DNA of 64,000 bases from positions 3,224,001-3,288,000 of the forward strand of contig NC_019776.1 in the NCBI RefSeq assembly GCF_000317675.1, read 5' to 3'. The position numbers and the translations under genes were made by a program. The notes beneath the pieces are model-generated. The model ran no database searches. It was given only the letters and a program-made list of their open reading frames with translations, and was not told where the DNA came from. The DNA is from Cyanobacterium aponinum PCC 10605 (GTDB taxonomy: Bacteria; Cyanobacteriota; Cyanobacteriia; Cyanobacteriales; Cyanobacteriaceae). Positions 9,553 to 18,858 of this stretch are shown here, one piece after another (the stretch's first letter is position 1; each line of letters opens with the position of its first letter).

Positions 9553-9993
9553 ATGACAAAACATCCTGCACAACCCCACAAAGCCCATATATTAATCGTA
9601 GAAGACGATAAAGGCAGAAGGGAACTTTTACTCAGGAAAAGTAAATATACTATTGGTAGAGCTCAACAGTGTGATATTCGCATTCACTCTCCTTTCGTGT
9701 CTCGTTATCACGCCACTTTAATTAGACAGTTTGACAATCAGGGATATATTTACTATCAAATTTGCGATGGGGACGGTAAATCTAATTTTAGTGCAAATGG
9801 TATCTTAGTCAACGGAAAAAAGATTGCCAATCAAGAGTTAAAACACGGTGACAAAGTCATTTTTGGACCACAAGTATCAATCACTTATCAACATTGTCAA
9901 AGAGATATATTTCCTTCTTTACCCCCTGATGATCCTTTTGATATAACTTTAATTGATCCTGCGATGATGGTGAGTGAATGGGAGGAGGTTTAA
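9553..9993 (+). CDS. FHA-domain phosphothreonine-binding protein
   Basis: About 146 residues from ATG 9553, which is preceded by AGAAGGG six bases upstream. The in-frame ATG at 9490 would add 21 residues that do not look conserved, so 9553 is preferred. After a short tail (KAHILIVEDDKGRRELLL) comes one forkhead-associated domain with the core motifs YTIGRAQQCDIRI, SPFVSRYHATL and NGILVNGKKI, which bind phosphothreonine peptides. It is probably cytosolic and linked to Ser/Thr kinase signalling. No kinase gene is next to it, so its partner is unknown. Confidence 0.85.
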   Translation: MTKHPAQPHKAHILIVEDDKGRRELLLRKSKYTIGRAQQCDIRIHSPFVSRYHATLIRQFDNQGYIYYQICDGDGKSNFSANGILVNGKKIANQELKHGDKVIFGPQVSITYQHCQRDIFPSLPPDDPFDITLIDPAMMVSEWEEV

Positions 9994-10147
9994 TACGAAA
10001 TTATTGGTTAGGGTTTAGTTATTGGGGGATTAGGAGATGAGAATAGAGGGAGATTAAGTATTAATTCTTAAAATTCTTGACAGAAAATATAAGGATCATG
10101 AAAAATAAATTGAGTTCATCAAGGCTCTATGAGATGGAATTATTATA

Positions 10148-11128
10148 ATGGCTTTTACTCTTACTTTTTTGGTTGGCAGTTTTTTTCTCAGTTTATTACT
10201 TGTTTTTATTATCATACAGAACTTTAGTAAACAACTATTAGATATACCTAACGAGCGTAGTTCTCATGTTCGCCCCACTCCGAGGGGGGGAGGATTGGGT
10301 TTTATCATCAGTTTTATTGTCGCTATATTATGTTTACAGTTTGTTCCTACTCTTTATTTTACGGTTGATCCTTTTTTATTGGTAATTATTTTACCTTTAG
10401 CTATTGTTGGCTTTTTAGATGATCGTTTAAATTTGCCTTCTTTGGTAAGATATGGGGTGCAATTAGTTACGGCGATTTTAGGGGTGATTCATTACGGTAT
10501 TTTTCCCCAGCCGTGGTTAACTAATATTGGCTTAGTTGGTGTTATTATTGCAGGAATTTTAACGGTTATTGGTTTTACTGCTTTAATCAATTTTTATAAC
10601 TTTATGGATGGTTTAGATGGGTTTGTGGTTAGTATTACTATCATCCAATTGAGTTTTATTGCTTTTTATCTCAATCAACCGATTTGGTGGCTTTTGATTG
10701 GGGCTTTATTTGGTTTTTTGTGGTGGAATTGGTCTCCTGCTAAAATTTTTATGGGAGATGTGGGCAGTACTGTTTTAGGTGCTATGATTGCGATCGCACT
10801 TATTCAAGTTCAAGATACGACGATTGCTTGGTCAACTTTAGCCATTACTCTACCCATTACTGCTGATACTATCTATACTTTGATTGTTCGTCTACGTCGT
10901 AAAGAAAACATATTTCAAGCCCACAGAACCCACATTTATCAAAGATTACAACAATCTGGCTGGAGTCATCGTCAAGTAGCCTTAACTTATAGTATTCTCA
11001 CGGGTGCGATCGCACTTTTAATTATTAATTTACAAGTAATTGGTAGTTGGTTAAGTTTAATGCTTGTAATTGGTTTAATTTTCTTTGCCCAGAGCTATAT
11101 ATCCAGAAAAACAACTAAACTAAATTAA
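10148..11128 (+). CDS. WecA/MraY-family undecaprenyl-phosphate sugar-1-phosphate transferase
   Basis: 326 residues with about ten membrane segments. It should move a HexNAc-1-phosphate from a UDP-sugar to undecaprenyl phosphate at the inner membrane, the first step of many polysaccharides. Family motifs are visible: the basic loop HVRPTPRGGGLGF, the Asp pair in GFLDDRLNLPSLVRY, the NFYNFMDGLDG motif, WWNWSPAKIFMGDVGS, and the histidine loop FQAHRTHIYQRL. Absence of the longer MraY signatures and the RSSHVRPTPRGGG start point to the WecA/TagO branch. The stop codon overlaps the left end of a 100-bp MITE. Substrate specificity is not readable from sequence. Confidence 0.88.
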   Translation: MAFTLTFLVGSFFLSLLLVFIIIQNFSKQLLDIPNERSSHVRPTPRGGGLGFIISFIVAILCLQFVPTLYFTVDPFLLVIILPLAIVGFLDDRLNLPSLVRYGVQLVTAILGVIHYGIFPQPWLTNIGLVGVIIAGILTVIGFTALINFYNFMDGLDGFVVSITIIQLSFIAFYLNQPIWWLLIGALFGFLWWNWSPAKIFMGDVGSTVLGAMIAIALIQVQDTTIAWSTLAITLPITADTIYTLIVRLRRKENIFQAHRTHIYQRLQQSGWSHRQVALTYSILTGAIALLIINLQVIGSWLSLMLVIGLIFFAQSYISRKTTKLN

Positions 11129-11228
11129 CATCAGTTCCGGTTAAGGCAATTTTATTGTTATTTCTAAGAAGCTATAAGGTTTTCTAAATACGAGAAAATA
11201 ATGCTTTCAACTTATCTAAAACTTAGGT
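11128..11228. repeat. About 100-bp MITE-like element (copy 1 of 3)
   Basis: Starts AACATCAGTTCCGG and ends ACTTAGGT, imperfect terminal inverted repeats of the family at 23182-23281 and 36299-36398. The core GGCAATTTTATTGTTATTTC and AGAAGCTATAAGGTTTTC is nearly the same in all three. It begins on the stop codon of the WecA-like gene, so it forms that gene's 3' untranslated end and may act as a terminator or processing site. No target duplication could be made out. Confidence 0.7.
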
Positions 11229-11382
11229 TTTTTAGGGAAAACACTACCATTGAATAACTCAAAGGAAAAGCTCTTCCTTTTACAATAAAGAATGAAGATT
11301 ATAAACAAGGAAACCATTATCTTATTCCTTTACGTCTCTTGATAAGAAAAAATATAAATATCATTGTATCTTGTGTAAGTTT

Positions 11383-12558
11383 ATGAGAATTTCTAAGTCT
11401 ATTGGTCAATTTGTCTCCCATTTAACAGCTATTATTGTGGGAGTTGCTTTGACGTTTTCAGGAATGAGTCATTTAAGCGCCCAAACATTGGTTAACGATG
11501 GAATAGTTGCGCAAATTCCTACCACCATCACAGAAGATAGTTTTGTAGCACGAGCAGTAGAAAAAACAGGTAATTCAGTCGTACGTATCGATACAGAAAA
11601 AACAGTAACAAGGTCTTTTGATCCTTTTTTCGATGATCCCTTTTTCCGCCAATTTTTCGGCGATCAATTTCGTAATGCCGTTCCCAGAGAAAGAGTTGTG
11701 ACAGGATTAGGTTCTGGCTTTATCATTGATAATAATGGAGTAATCTTGACTAATGCTCATGTAGTAAGTGGAGCAGATAGAGTAACAGTCACTCTCAAAG
11801 ATGGGCGCAGTTTTCAAGGAGAAGTTAAGGGTGCTGATGAGGTAACAGATTTAGCGGTGGTGAAAATTAATCCTCAAGGGCAAAGTTTACCCGTAGCATC
11901 TTTAGGTAATTCTGATCAAGTTAAAGTTGGAGATTGGGCGATCGCAGTTGGAAATCCTGTTGGTTTAGATAACACAGTAACTTTAGGGATTATTAGTACC
12001 TTAAATCGTCCTTCGTCAGAAGTGGGTATTCTCGATAAAAGAATTGATTTCTTGCAAACCGATGCCGCAATTAACCCCGGTAACTCAGGAGGTCCTCTAT
12101 TAAATGCCCAAGGGGAAGTCATAGGTATTAACACCGCTATTCGTGCCGATGCCATGGGAATTGGATTTGCTATCCCCATTAATAAGGCTAAACAGTTACA
12201 GGGAACATTAGTGGCAGGGAAAGAAGTACCTCATCCTTATGTCGGTATTCAGATGGTAAATATTACCCCAGAATTAGCCAGAAAAAATAATCAAGATCCA
12301 AATACTACTTTTTTAATTCCCGAAGTGGAAGGAGTTTTAGTAATGAGAGTTCTACCAAACACTCCTGCGGAAGCGGGGGGAATGCGTCGAGGAGATGTCA
12401 TCATTAAAGTGGATAATCAACCAATAAAAGATGCGAACCAATTACAAAAAATAGTAGAAAACACCAGTATTAATCAAAGTCTCCGTTTTACTGTCATTCG
12501 TAATCAACAACAATTACAGTTGAGCTTAAAAACAGCCCAAATGAGAACTCAACAGTAA
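11383..12558 (+). CDS. HtrA/Deg-family serine protease
   Basis: 391 residues from ATG 11383; the TTG at 11371 is a weaker in-frame start. An N-terminal hydrophobic segment (residues 11-30, ending LSAQ) acts as signal peptide or anchor, so the enzyme works in periplasm, thylakoid lumen or at the membrane. The trypsin-like triad is complete: H126 in TNAHVVSG, D156 in TDLAVV and S235 in PGNSGGPL. One PDZ domain follows (about 285-385, with VLVMRVLPNTPAEAGGMRRGDVI). This single-PDZ layout is that of cyanobacterial HhoA, HhoB and HtrA; which of the three cannot be said. Its role is removal of damaged envelope or photosystem proteins. It is intact and apparently monocistronic. Confidence 0.93.
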   Translation: MRISKSIGQFVSHLTAIIVGVALTFSGMSHLSAQTLVNDGIVAQIPTTITEDSFVARAVEKTGNSVVRIDTEKTVTRSFDPFFDDPFFRQFFGDQFRNAVPRERVVTGLGSGFIIDNNGVILTNAHVVSGADRVTVTLKDGRSFQGEVKGADEVTDLAVVKINPQGQSLPVASLGNSDQVKVGDWAIAVGNPVGLDNTVTLGIISTLNRPSSEVGILDKRIDFLQTDAAINPGNSGGPLLNAQGEVIGINTAIRADAMGIGFAIPINKAKQLQGTLVAGKEVPHPYVGIQMVNITPELARKNNQDPNTTFLIPEVEGVLVMRVLPNTPAEAGGMRRGDVIIKVDNQPIKDANQLQKIVENTSINQSLRFTVIRNQQQLQLSLKTAQMRTQQ

Positions 12559-12732
12559 ATAGAACTCTTACAAATTGTAACCAATTTTATAACTGTTCCC
12601 TTTTTCCTTTTTCCTAACTCCCTGATACTGCTTTTTTATCAACACCTAATTAATAATCATTTAAGACAAACTTATGTTAGTATTTTCTGGAAATGTCTAT
12701 CTAATTGAAAAAACTTTCGATCGTGTTTAGTG

Positions 12733-15144
12733 ATGACTGATATAGACTTACCTAAAAGTTGTTTTATCGCTACAGAAAAATTAGATAATAAGGGTGAAAA
12801 AGGAGAGTATTTAGTTTGGCAATCTATAAAAAATATTTTTGTTAATCATGATATTTTAGCTTATTGGCGTTATCCTTTATTTAATACTAAAAATCAAAGA
12901 AAAGAGCCAGACATACTTATTTTTGAAAAAAAAATAGGCGTTATTATTATAGAAGTAAAAGCCATAAATATCGAACAAATAGTAAGTATAAATGGACATC
13001 TTTGGCAATATAAAAATTTTTATACTAATCAAGGAAATCCTTATCAACAAGCAGAAAATCAACTTTTTAATGTTTTAGACTATTTTTCTACTGAACCTAG
13101 TTTATCTCAACAAATTAAAGGACGGGTTTTAATTGCATTACCCTTCATCAAAAGTAAAGCATGGCAAGAAAAAGGTTTTGATAAATTACCTAGTAATCCT
13201 CCTATTATTTTTGCTAATGATTTACTAAATTTAGACTCGTTAAAAGAAAAAATTATTAACACTTCTACAGTGGTTAAAGGAAGGGAATTAGATAGCCAAC
13301 AATGGAAAATATTACTATCTATTATCACAGGAAAATCAGTTATTATTCCTCCTACTTATAGAGTTTTAACTAAAGACAATAGTAGAGGTAAAATTATTAA
13401 TAAATTAATTAACTATTATTATCATTTAGATTTAAAACAGGAAATAATTAGTAAAAAAAATCTTAATGCGGTTGAAGGTATTAAAGGAACTGCTGGAACA
13501 GGAAAAACTTTACTTTTATGTCAAAAAGCGGCTTATTTTCATTTAAAATATCCTGAATGGAAAATTGCTTTTATCTTTTTTAGTCGTAGTTTATATGAAC
13601 AAATAATAACTTTAATTGATAAATGGTTAAGACATTTTAGTAATAATAAAATAGGGTATAATACTTTTGATAAAAATTTGTTAATTCTTCATGGTTGGGG
13701 TAACAAAAATCAAGAAGGTTTTTATAGTTTAATATGTCATCAAACTAAATCGAGTAAACTCAGAGTTAATGATACTTATAGTCAATCACCTAATGATAGT
13801 TTGGCAGAAGTTTGTTGTCAGTTATTAGAGAATAAAAAAATTCCTGCTTTATTTGATTTAATAATTTTAGATGAGGCTCAAGATTTTTTATCGTCCCGAT
13901 GGCTTTTTCAAGGAAAACAGCCTTTTTTGTATTTAGTTTATAATGCTTTAGCTCCTAATTATATCAATGGAAAAGAGAGAAAAAAACTTATTTATGCTTA
14001 TGATGAAATTCAATGTTTAAATCAAATTGGTGAAACTTATCAAAGGGGATTATTCGCTGATATTTTACCTTCTAACCATCCATCAGAAAAAATTTATACT
14101 TTAACTAATAGTTATCGCACTCCTAAAAGAATTATTAATACTGCTTTTGCTATTAATATGGGTTGGTGCCGTCCTTTGGGTGTTTTAACTATGATAAAAT
14201 CTGCTCATAGTTGGCAAGAAATGGGTTATAAGTTGAGGGGAAATTTACAATCAAATAATAATATTTCCATTGAAAGAAAAAATCATAAATATATTCATCC
14301 ATTAGATAATTTTGATAGGGGAGAAATAATCAATTTTCAGTCTTTTTATTCTCGTCAAGAAGAATTAAATTATCTAGCAGAAAAAATTTTATATAATCTA
14401 CGATATGATGGTTTACGCCCTAGTCGGCAAATTTTAGTAATCGTTTTAGGAAATGGTTATGAAAGTCAAATTATTGAAAATCAATGTCGGGATGTTTTAG
14501 AAAGAAATGCCATTTCGGTATATTTTCCCCATCAGGATAATTCCCGTCAATTTTGGCAAGATGGGGCAGTAACCGTTTGTAATGTTTATCAGGCAAAGGG
14601 AAATGAAGCATTTTTGGTTTATATTATAGGATGCGATCGCATCGCTAAAGAAGAAGATAATATTAGTTTAAGGAATCAACTATTTGTGGCTTTAACTCGC
14701 AGTAAAGGATGGGTGTATCTTAGCGGTGTAGGAAATTATGTGATGTATTCAGAATTAAAAGAAGTTTTAGCAGTTAAAGGAGATAGTTTTAATTTAACCT
14801 TACGTAATTTACCCGAGAATATCATCAAAGCCAGCGAAAAAGAGGATTTATTGAAAAGATTTGCCTTGGGAAATCGAAATTTTAAATACTTATGTTTATC
14901 GGGGGAAAGTTTTAAGGGGTGTTGCTTGGATAATATTAATTTAATTGGTAGTAACTTAGAAAAAATTAATTTTCAACAAACCTCCTTAGAAAAAGCAAAG
15001 TTTATCAATGCAGATTTAAAAGATGTTGATTTTCGCAATGCTAACTTAAAAAATGCTAAATTTATAGGCGCGAATTTGACTCGAGTAAATTTTGATGGTG
15101 CGAATTTAACTAATGTTGATTTTTCCGATACAAAAATGATATGA
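12733..15144 (+). CDS. NERD nuclease-like / SF1 helicase / pentapeptide-repeat fusion protein
   Basis: 803 residues. Residues about 20-130 form a NERD-type domain (D61 in PDILIF, E75 and K77 in IIEVKA). A UvrD/Rep-like SF1 ATPase follows: Walker A GTAGTGKT at 253-260, DEAQD at 381-385, the NSYRTPKRIINTA motif, a late VYQAKGNEAFLVYI motif and the motif VI-like LFVALTRSKGWVYLSG. The last 90 or so residues are pentapeptide repeats (ADLKDVDFRNANLKNAKF). The GTG at 12730 could also start it. An 18-codon ORF (12674-12730) ends in TAG that overlaps this GTG, so coupling is possible. NERD plus helicase proteins are thought to act in DNA processing; the pentapeptide tail is unusual. A repeat block follows the stop. 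Confidence 0.85.
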   Translation: MTDIDLPKSCFIATEKLDNKGEKGEYLVWQSIKNIFVNHDILAYWRYPLFNTKNQRKEPDILIFEKKIGVIIIEVKAINIEQIVSINGHLWQYKNFYTNQGNPYQQAENQLFNVLDYFSTEPSLSQQIKGRVLIALPFIKSKAWQEKGFDKLPSNPPIIFANDLLNLDSLKEKIINTSTVVKGRELDSQQWKILLSIITGKSVIIPPTYRVLTKDNSRGKIINKLINYYYHLDLKQEIISKKNLNAVEGIKGTAGTGKTLLLCQKAAYFHLKYPEWKIAFIFFSRSLYEQIITLIDKWLRHFSNNKIGYNTFDKNLLILHGWGNKNQEGFYSLICHQTKSSKLRVNDTYSQSPNDSLAEVCCQLLENKKIPALFDLIILDEAQDFLSSRWLFQGKQPFLYLVYNALAPNYINGKERKKLIYAYDEIQCLNQIGETYQRGLFADILPSNHPSEKIYTLTNSYRTPKRIINTAFAINMGWCRPLGVLTMIKSAHSWQEMGYKLRGNLQSNNNISIERKNHKYIHPLDNFDRGEIINFQSFYSRQEELNYLAEKILYNLRYDGLRPSRQILVIVLGNGYESQIIENQCRDVLERNAISVYFPHQDNSRQFWQDGAVTVCNVYQAKGNEAFLVYIIGCDRIAKEEDNISLRNQLFVALTRSKGWVYLSGVGNYVMYSELKEVLAVKGDSFNLTLRNLPENIIKASEKEDLLKRFALGNRNFKYLCLSGESFKGCCLDNINLIGSNLEKINFQQTSLEKAKFINADLKDVDFRNANLKNAKFIGANLTRVNFDGANLTNVDFSDTKMI

Positions 15145-15270
15145 GTGTATCGAAAATCGAGGGATGAGGGGAGAAGAGGAAGTAGCGAATGGCCATTCGC
15201 CCATACAGGAAGTTTGGGGTTTTTAATTCTTAATTTTTAATTTTTAATTATTCACTATTCATCTTTGCCC
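15145..15270. repeat. Repeat block with GCGAATGGCCATTCGC palindrome
   Basis: Lies between convergent genes. It has a G-rich GGGATGAGGGG run, a 16-base perfect palindrome at 15185-15200 (GCGAATGGCCATTCGC) followed by CCATACAGG, then a TTAATTC/TTAATTT heptamer array and CTATTCA units. The palindrome recurs near 20590 and 44800. It could fold as a hairpin and serve as a bidirectional terminator, but there is no strong U run. Confidence 0.65.
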
Positions 15271-15277
15271 TTCGTTT

Positions 15278-16495
15278 TTATGCACTACGTAAAGCAACAA
15301 TAGGATCTAGTTTAGCCGCTTGTTGGGCAGGAATTACTCCAAAAAATAAGCCAATACCTCCAGAAACCCCTACCGCTAAAATAATCGTGTTAGCAGAAAT
15401 GGCTGTTGGTAAAGGGGAAACCAAACCAATAACAATTAAACCACTAACTCCAATCACAGTGCCGATTAAACCACCAATGGCAGAAATAATAATTGCTTCG
15501 ATCAAAAATTGTGATAGTATGTTGTTCTCCGTTGCACCGACTGCTTTTCTCAAACCTATTTCTTGAGTCCTTTCGCTTACTGATACGAGCATAATATTCA
15601 TCACACCAATACCGCCCACTAGCAAGGAAATAGCTGCGATCGCGCCTAACATCATTGTCAGTCCACTTGTTACAGTTCCCACAATACTAAGAATATCTTT
15701 CTGAGTTTCTACCCGAAAATCATCTTCTCCATTAATTTTGTGTCGTAAGCGCAATAAATTTTCAATTTGAAACCGTGCCGCCGCAATGGAGTCAGAGGAA
15801 TTAGCTGAAACAGAAATGAAACTCAATTCTAAACCATAATTAGAAGTCTTGCCTACAATTTGATTTGCCATAGTGGTTAGAGGTAGATAGACAGTTTCGT
15901 CCTGATTCGTGCCTAGAAACGAACCTTTTGCCTCCATAATGCCAATTACCTCAAAAGAAACGTTTTTAACCCGTAAACGCTTACCAATGGGATTTTCGTT
16001 GGGGAAAAATTCCTCTGCAATTTGCGAACCTAACACTGCAACCCGATTATTTCGTTTTAAATCACTATCATTAATAAAACGCCCTTGAGCAACATCAAAA
16101 CTACGCACCGTCAAAAACTCTGGAGTCGTGCCAATTATAGATACATTATTATTTCGATTACGATAAGTCACCAGTAAGCGAGAATTTATTTGGGGTGCAA
16201 CTTCTTCCACCGTTGGCACTTGAGATGCGATCGCATTAGCATCATCTAACACTAATGTCTTAGGAACTTCAAAAGTAGTGCGACGAGATTCCCTACTACC
16301 GGGTACAACAAAAAGAACATTAGCCCCTAATGTCTCAAACTGTTCTGAAGCCAATCTTTGAGCCGCTTCTCCAATGCCAATCATAGCAATAACGGAAGCA
16401 TTCCCAATTACTATACCCAACATTGTTAAGCTACTACGCATTTTATTGGCAAAAATAGTCGTCATTGCCATTTTTAGAGCATCATTAAGTTTCAT
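15278..16495 (-). CDS. MacB/FtsX-type ABC transporter permease
   Basis: 405 residues. An N-terminal transmembrane helix (RSSLTMLGIVIGNASVIAMIGIG) is followed by a periplasmic MacB_PCD domain of about 230 residues and a C-terminal FtsX block with three membrane helices, including the SERTQEIGLRKAVGATENNILSQF loop that is diagnostic for this family. Such permeases work as dimers with a MacB-like ATPase and often a HlyD-like adaptor, in export or mechanotransmission across the envelope. Neither partner gene is adjacent. The gene is intact; the substrate is unknown. Confidence 0.9.
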   Translation of the reverse strand: MKLNDALKMAMTTIFANKMRSSLTMLGIVIGNASVIAMIGIGEAAQRLASEQFETLGANVLFVVPGSRESRRTTFEVPKTLVLDDANAIASQVPTVEEVAPQINSRLLVTYRNRNNNVSIIGTTPEFLTVRSFDVAQGRFINDSDLKRNNRVAVLGSQIAEEFFPNENPIGKRLRVKNVSFEVIGIMEAKGSFLGTNQDETVYLPLTTMANQIVGKTSNYGLELSFISVSANSSDSIAAARFQIENLLRLRHKINGEDDFRVETQKDILSIVGTVTSGLTMMLGAIAAISLLVGGIGVMNIMLVSVSERTQEIGLRKAVGATENNILSQFLIEAIIISAIGGLIGTVIGVSGLIVIGLVSPLPTAISANTIILAVGVSGGIGLFFGVIPAQQAAKLDPIVALRSA

Positions 16496-16549
16496 CGCTG
16501 ATTAAGACTACATCTACTGTGTGATGTCTTATTCTAACAAAACCTAAGT

Positions 16550-17119
16550 TTAGGCTTCTTGCCAACCGAGGGAATGGGTTTTTTCTTGCTCACTTTTAAC
16601 AAAATCATAATAATCATTTAAAAGTTGTGACATCAATTTATTTTTAATTCTCACTAAAACCCCTTTAAGTAAACTATTACCAGTAGTTAGTAATAAAGAT
16701 TTAGGAGTTAACCAAAGTGGAGGAGGCAAATCAACAGTAACCGTGAGGTTTGCTTTTCCCTGTAAATAAACTTTACCCTCAATTTCCGTTGGGGTTAGTT
16801 TTCCTTTAAGTTGTAGGGAAAAACGGCGATTGAGATATTCTATCCCTTTAATTTCACAGGATACAGAATTAACATAAACATTTCCAGAAGCACCAGACCA
16901 AACCTTCAACACTGCCGTAGGTTGAAAGTGGTACATATCTAAAAAACTGAGGGGGTGCATTTGGAGACGATAACAGTCATCTTTTAAAGCAGTCATTAAT
17001 TTTCGATCTGCGATCGCCTTTACTAATCTTGAAGGTTGTCTAAGATAATGTTGAATAGGTATCGCTTGTTGTTTTACCTCTAGTTTTACAGTTTCTTCTG
17101 CTTGAAAACAAATTTGCAT
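16550..17119 (-). CDS. DUF1997 family protein
   Basis: 189 residues, full length for DUF1997, a family shared by cyanobacteria and plastid-bearing eukaryotes. The pattern IQHYLRQPSRLVKAIADRKL near the N-terminus, the central beta-strands (CYRLQMHPLSFLDMYHFQPTAVLKVW) and the late VDLPPPLWLTPKSLL resemble a START/SRPBCC-like lipid-binding fold, though that assignment is inference. No signal peptide is visible. It is 54 bases upstream of the permease gene on the same strand and could be co-transcribed. Biological role unknown. Confidence 0.8.
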   Translation of the reverse strand: MQICFQAEETVKLEVKQQAIPIQHYLRQPSRLVKAIADRKLMTALKDDCYRLQMHPLSFLDMYHFQPTAVLKVWSGASGNVYVNSVSCEIKGIEYLNRRFSLQLKGKLTPTEIEGKVYLQGKANLTVTVDLPPPLWLTPKSLLLTTGNSLLKGVLVRIKNKLMSQLLNDYYDFVKSEQEKTHSLGWQEA

Positions 17120-17693
17120 ATTATATTTATATTTATGTAAAGTTATTAACGCTTTTTTATTAATATAACTTAATATAATTGTGGGTTAAACACTGTGGAT
17201 TACCGAATAAGATTTTATTCCTATATTCTGATAAAGTAGGTGTTTGTATCTTATTTTACATTGAAGCGGAAATTTCCATGAGGAATTAGTAATTAACCTT
17301 AGTTTTATAACAAAAATATTGGCTCTATCACTTCTCGTCGTGTAAATTATTAGTTAAGTTAGGCAAGAGGCAAGAGGCAATAGGCAATAGGGGATTATTA
17401 AATAATAATTTATAAACTTTTAGTTTTTGTTTTACTCTAAACACTATTCAATAAAGGTTATGGAAGTCCTGTTCCTGTTAATTTATCATAACCACACTCT
17501 GAAGAACCAAAATATTTAATTGAGGTAATTATAATGATCGACAATATACTATTATCAGTAAACCGAGAGACACTACTTTTAACCTATGAGTCATTACTCA
17601 AAAAACCTGTTTTGGTTTAAACTATTTATGCTACTAAACTAAATTACTTAAAACTTAAATTATCTCGTCCATCTTTCATAAAAGTATAATTGA
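17120..17693. other. 574-base intergenic region with two tiny ORFs on opposite strands
   Basis: AT-rich spacer between the DUF1997 gene (minus) and a GT4 gene (plus), so it should hold two divergent promoters. A GGCAAGAGGCAATAGGCAATAG tandem tract lies near 17363-17391. A 28-codon plus-strand ORF at 17534-17620 begins ATGATCGAC and has GAGG eight or so bases upstream. On the minus strand, 17458-17580 is open and ends with a coding-like stretch (FGSSECGYDKLTGTGLP) but lacks a clear start. Neither can be supported as a gene from sequence alone. No tRNA or riboswitch was recognised. Confidence 0.4.
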
Positions 17694-18803
17694 ATGCACA
17701 TTGCTTGGCTTGGAAAAAAAACCCCTTTTTGCGGCAACGTTACTTATAGTAGAGAAATAACAACTTCTTTGGTGAAAAGAGGCTATAAAGTGAGTTTCCT
17801 TCATTTTAGCCAAGATAATGATGATTCCGAGCAAGATCATTATTCTACAGAAGTTAGCCTTCCTTTTCTTTATAAATCTCAAATTTATACTATTCCCGCA
17901 CCAAAATCTAGCAAAATACTACTGCGATCGCTTCGTGAGTTACAACCTGATCTTGTTCATGCTTCCTTAACCCTATCTCCTTTAGACTTTACCCTTCCCG
18001 AAATTTGTCAAAAATTAAATATCCCCTTAGTGGCAACCTTTCACCCACCCTTTGACAGTCGTTTAAGAAATCTGAAATCCAGCACTCAATATTTAACTTA
18101 TCAACTATATGCCCCTTGTTTGGCAAAATATGATCAAACTATTATTTTCTCAGAATTACAGAGAGATTTATTAGTTAAATTAGGTGTGCCAAGGGAAAAA
18201 TTAGCCATTATTCCCAATGGAGTGGATACCCAAAAATATAGCCCGGGAAAATCCTATTTTAAGCAACAGCATCCCAATGATTTGCTTTATGTTTATCAAG
18301 GAAGAATTGCCGTCGAAAAGAATGTTGAGTCTTTACTGAGGGCTTGGAAACACTCAGGAATTAGTCAACAAGGAAAACTTTTAATCATTGGAGATGGCCC
18401 TTTAACTCCAAATCTCAAACCATTATATAATCAAGATGATAATGTTATCTGGTTAGGTGCGATCGTTGATGAAGAAAAACGAATTGATATTTTACGAGGA
18501 GCAGACGTTTTTATTTTACCCTCTTTAGTAGAAGGCTTATCTTTATCTTTACTAGAAGGGATGAGTTGCGGTTTAGCTTGTGTTGCTACTGATGCGGGCG
18601 CTGATGGAGAAGTTTTAGCCAATGCGGGAATTGTCATTTCTACCCAAGACGTTACCACCCAACTAAAGACAATATTACCTTTATTTTCTCATCACCCAGA
18701 AATAAATTACTTGTTAGGAGAAAAGGCAAGGAAAAGAGTGTTGGAAAAATATACTCTCAGTGACAATGTTACCAAATTAGAGCATTTGTACTCAAAACTA
18801 TAA
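17694..18803 (+). CDS. GT4-family glycosyltransferase
   Basis: 369 residues, GT-B fold. It starts MHIAWLGKKTPFCGNVTYSREI, a normal GT4 N-terminal strand with glycine-rich loop. The C-terminal nucleotide-sugar domain has IPNGVDTQKYSPG, VYQGRIAVEKNVESLLRAW and the EX7E-type motif in SLVEGLSLSLLEGMSCG. It transfers a sugar from an NDP-sugar, probably to a lipid-linked oligosaccharide or glycolipid; donor and acceptor are not readable. No cluster of polysaccharide genes is next to it, though WecA-like, sugar-transferase and WecG-like genes lie elsewhere in the window. Confidence 0.85.
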   Translation: MHIAWLGKKTPFCGNVTYSREITTSLVKRGYKVSFLHFSQDNDDSEQDHYSTEVSLPFLYKSQIYTIPAPKSSKILLRSLRELQPDLVHASLTLSPLDFTLPEICQKLNIPLVATFHPPFDSRLRNLKSSTQYLTYQLYAPCLAKYDQTIIFSELQRDLLVKLGVPREKLAIIPNGVDTQKYSPGKSYFKQQHPNDLLYVYQGRIAVEKNVESLLRAWKHSGISQQGKLLIIGDGPLTPNLKPLYNQDDNVIWLGAIVDEEKRIDILRGADVFILPSLVEGLSLSLLEGMSCGLACVATDAGADGEVLANAGIVISTQDVTTQLKTILPLFSHHPEINYLLGEKARKRVLEKYTLSDNVTKLEHLYSKL

Positions 18804-18858
18804 TTTTAGGATAGATATACTCTCCTAGATAAGATAAGTTGCTATAACTCCGACTTTC

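Noticed and set aside
10078-10106. TTGACA as a -35 box of the WecA-like gene
   Set aside because: At 17 bases spacing the -10 position reads GAAAAA, which is not promoter-like, so no promoter was called.
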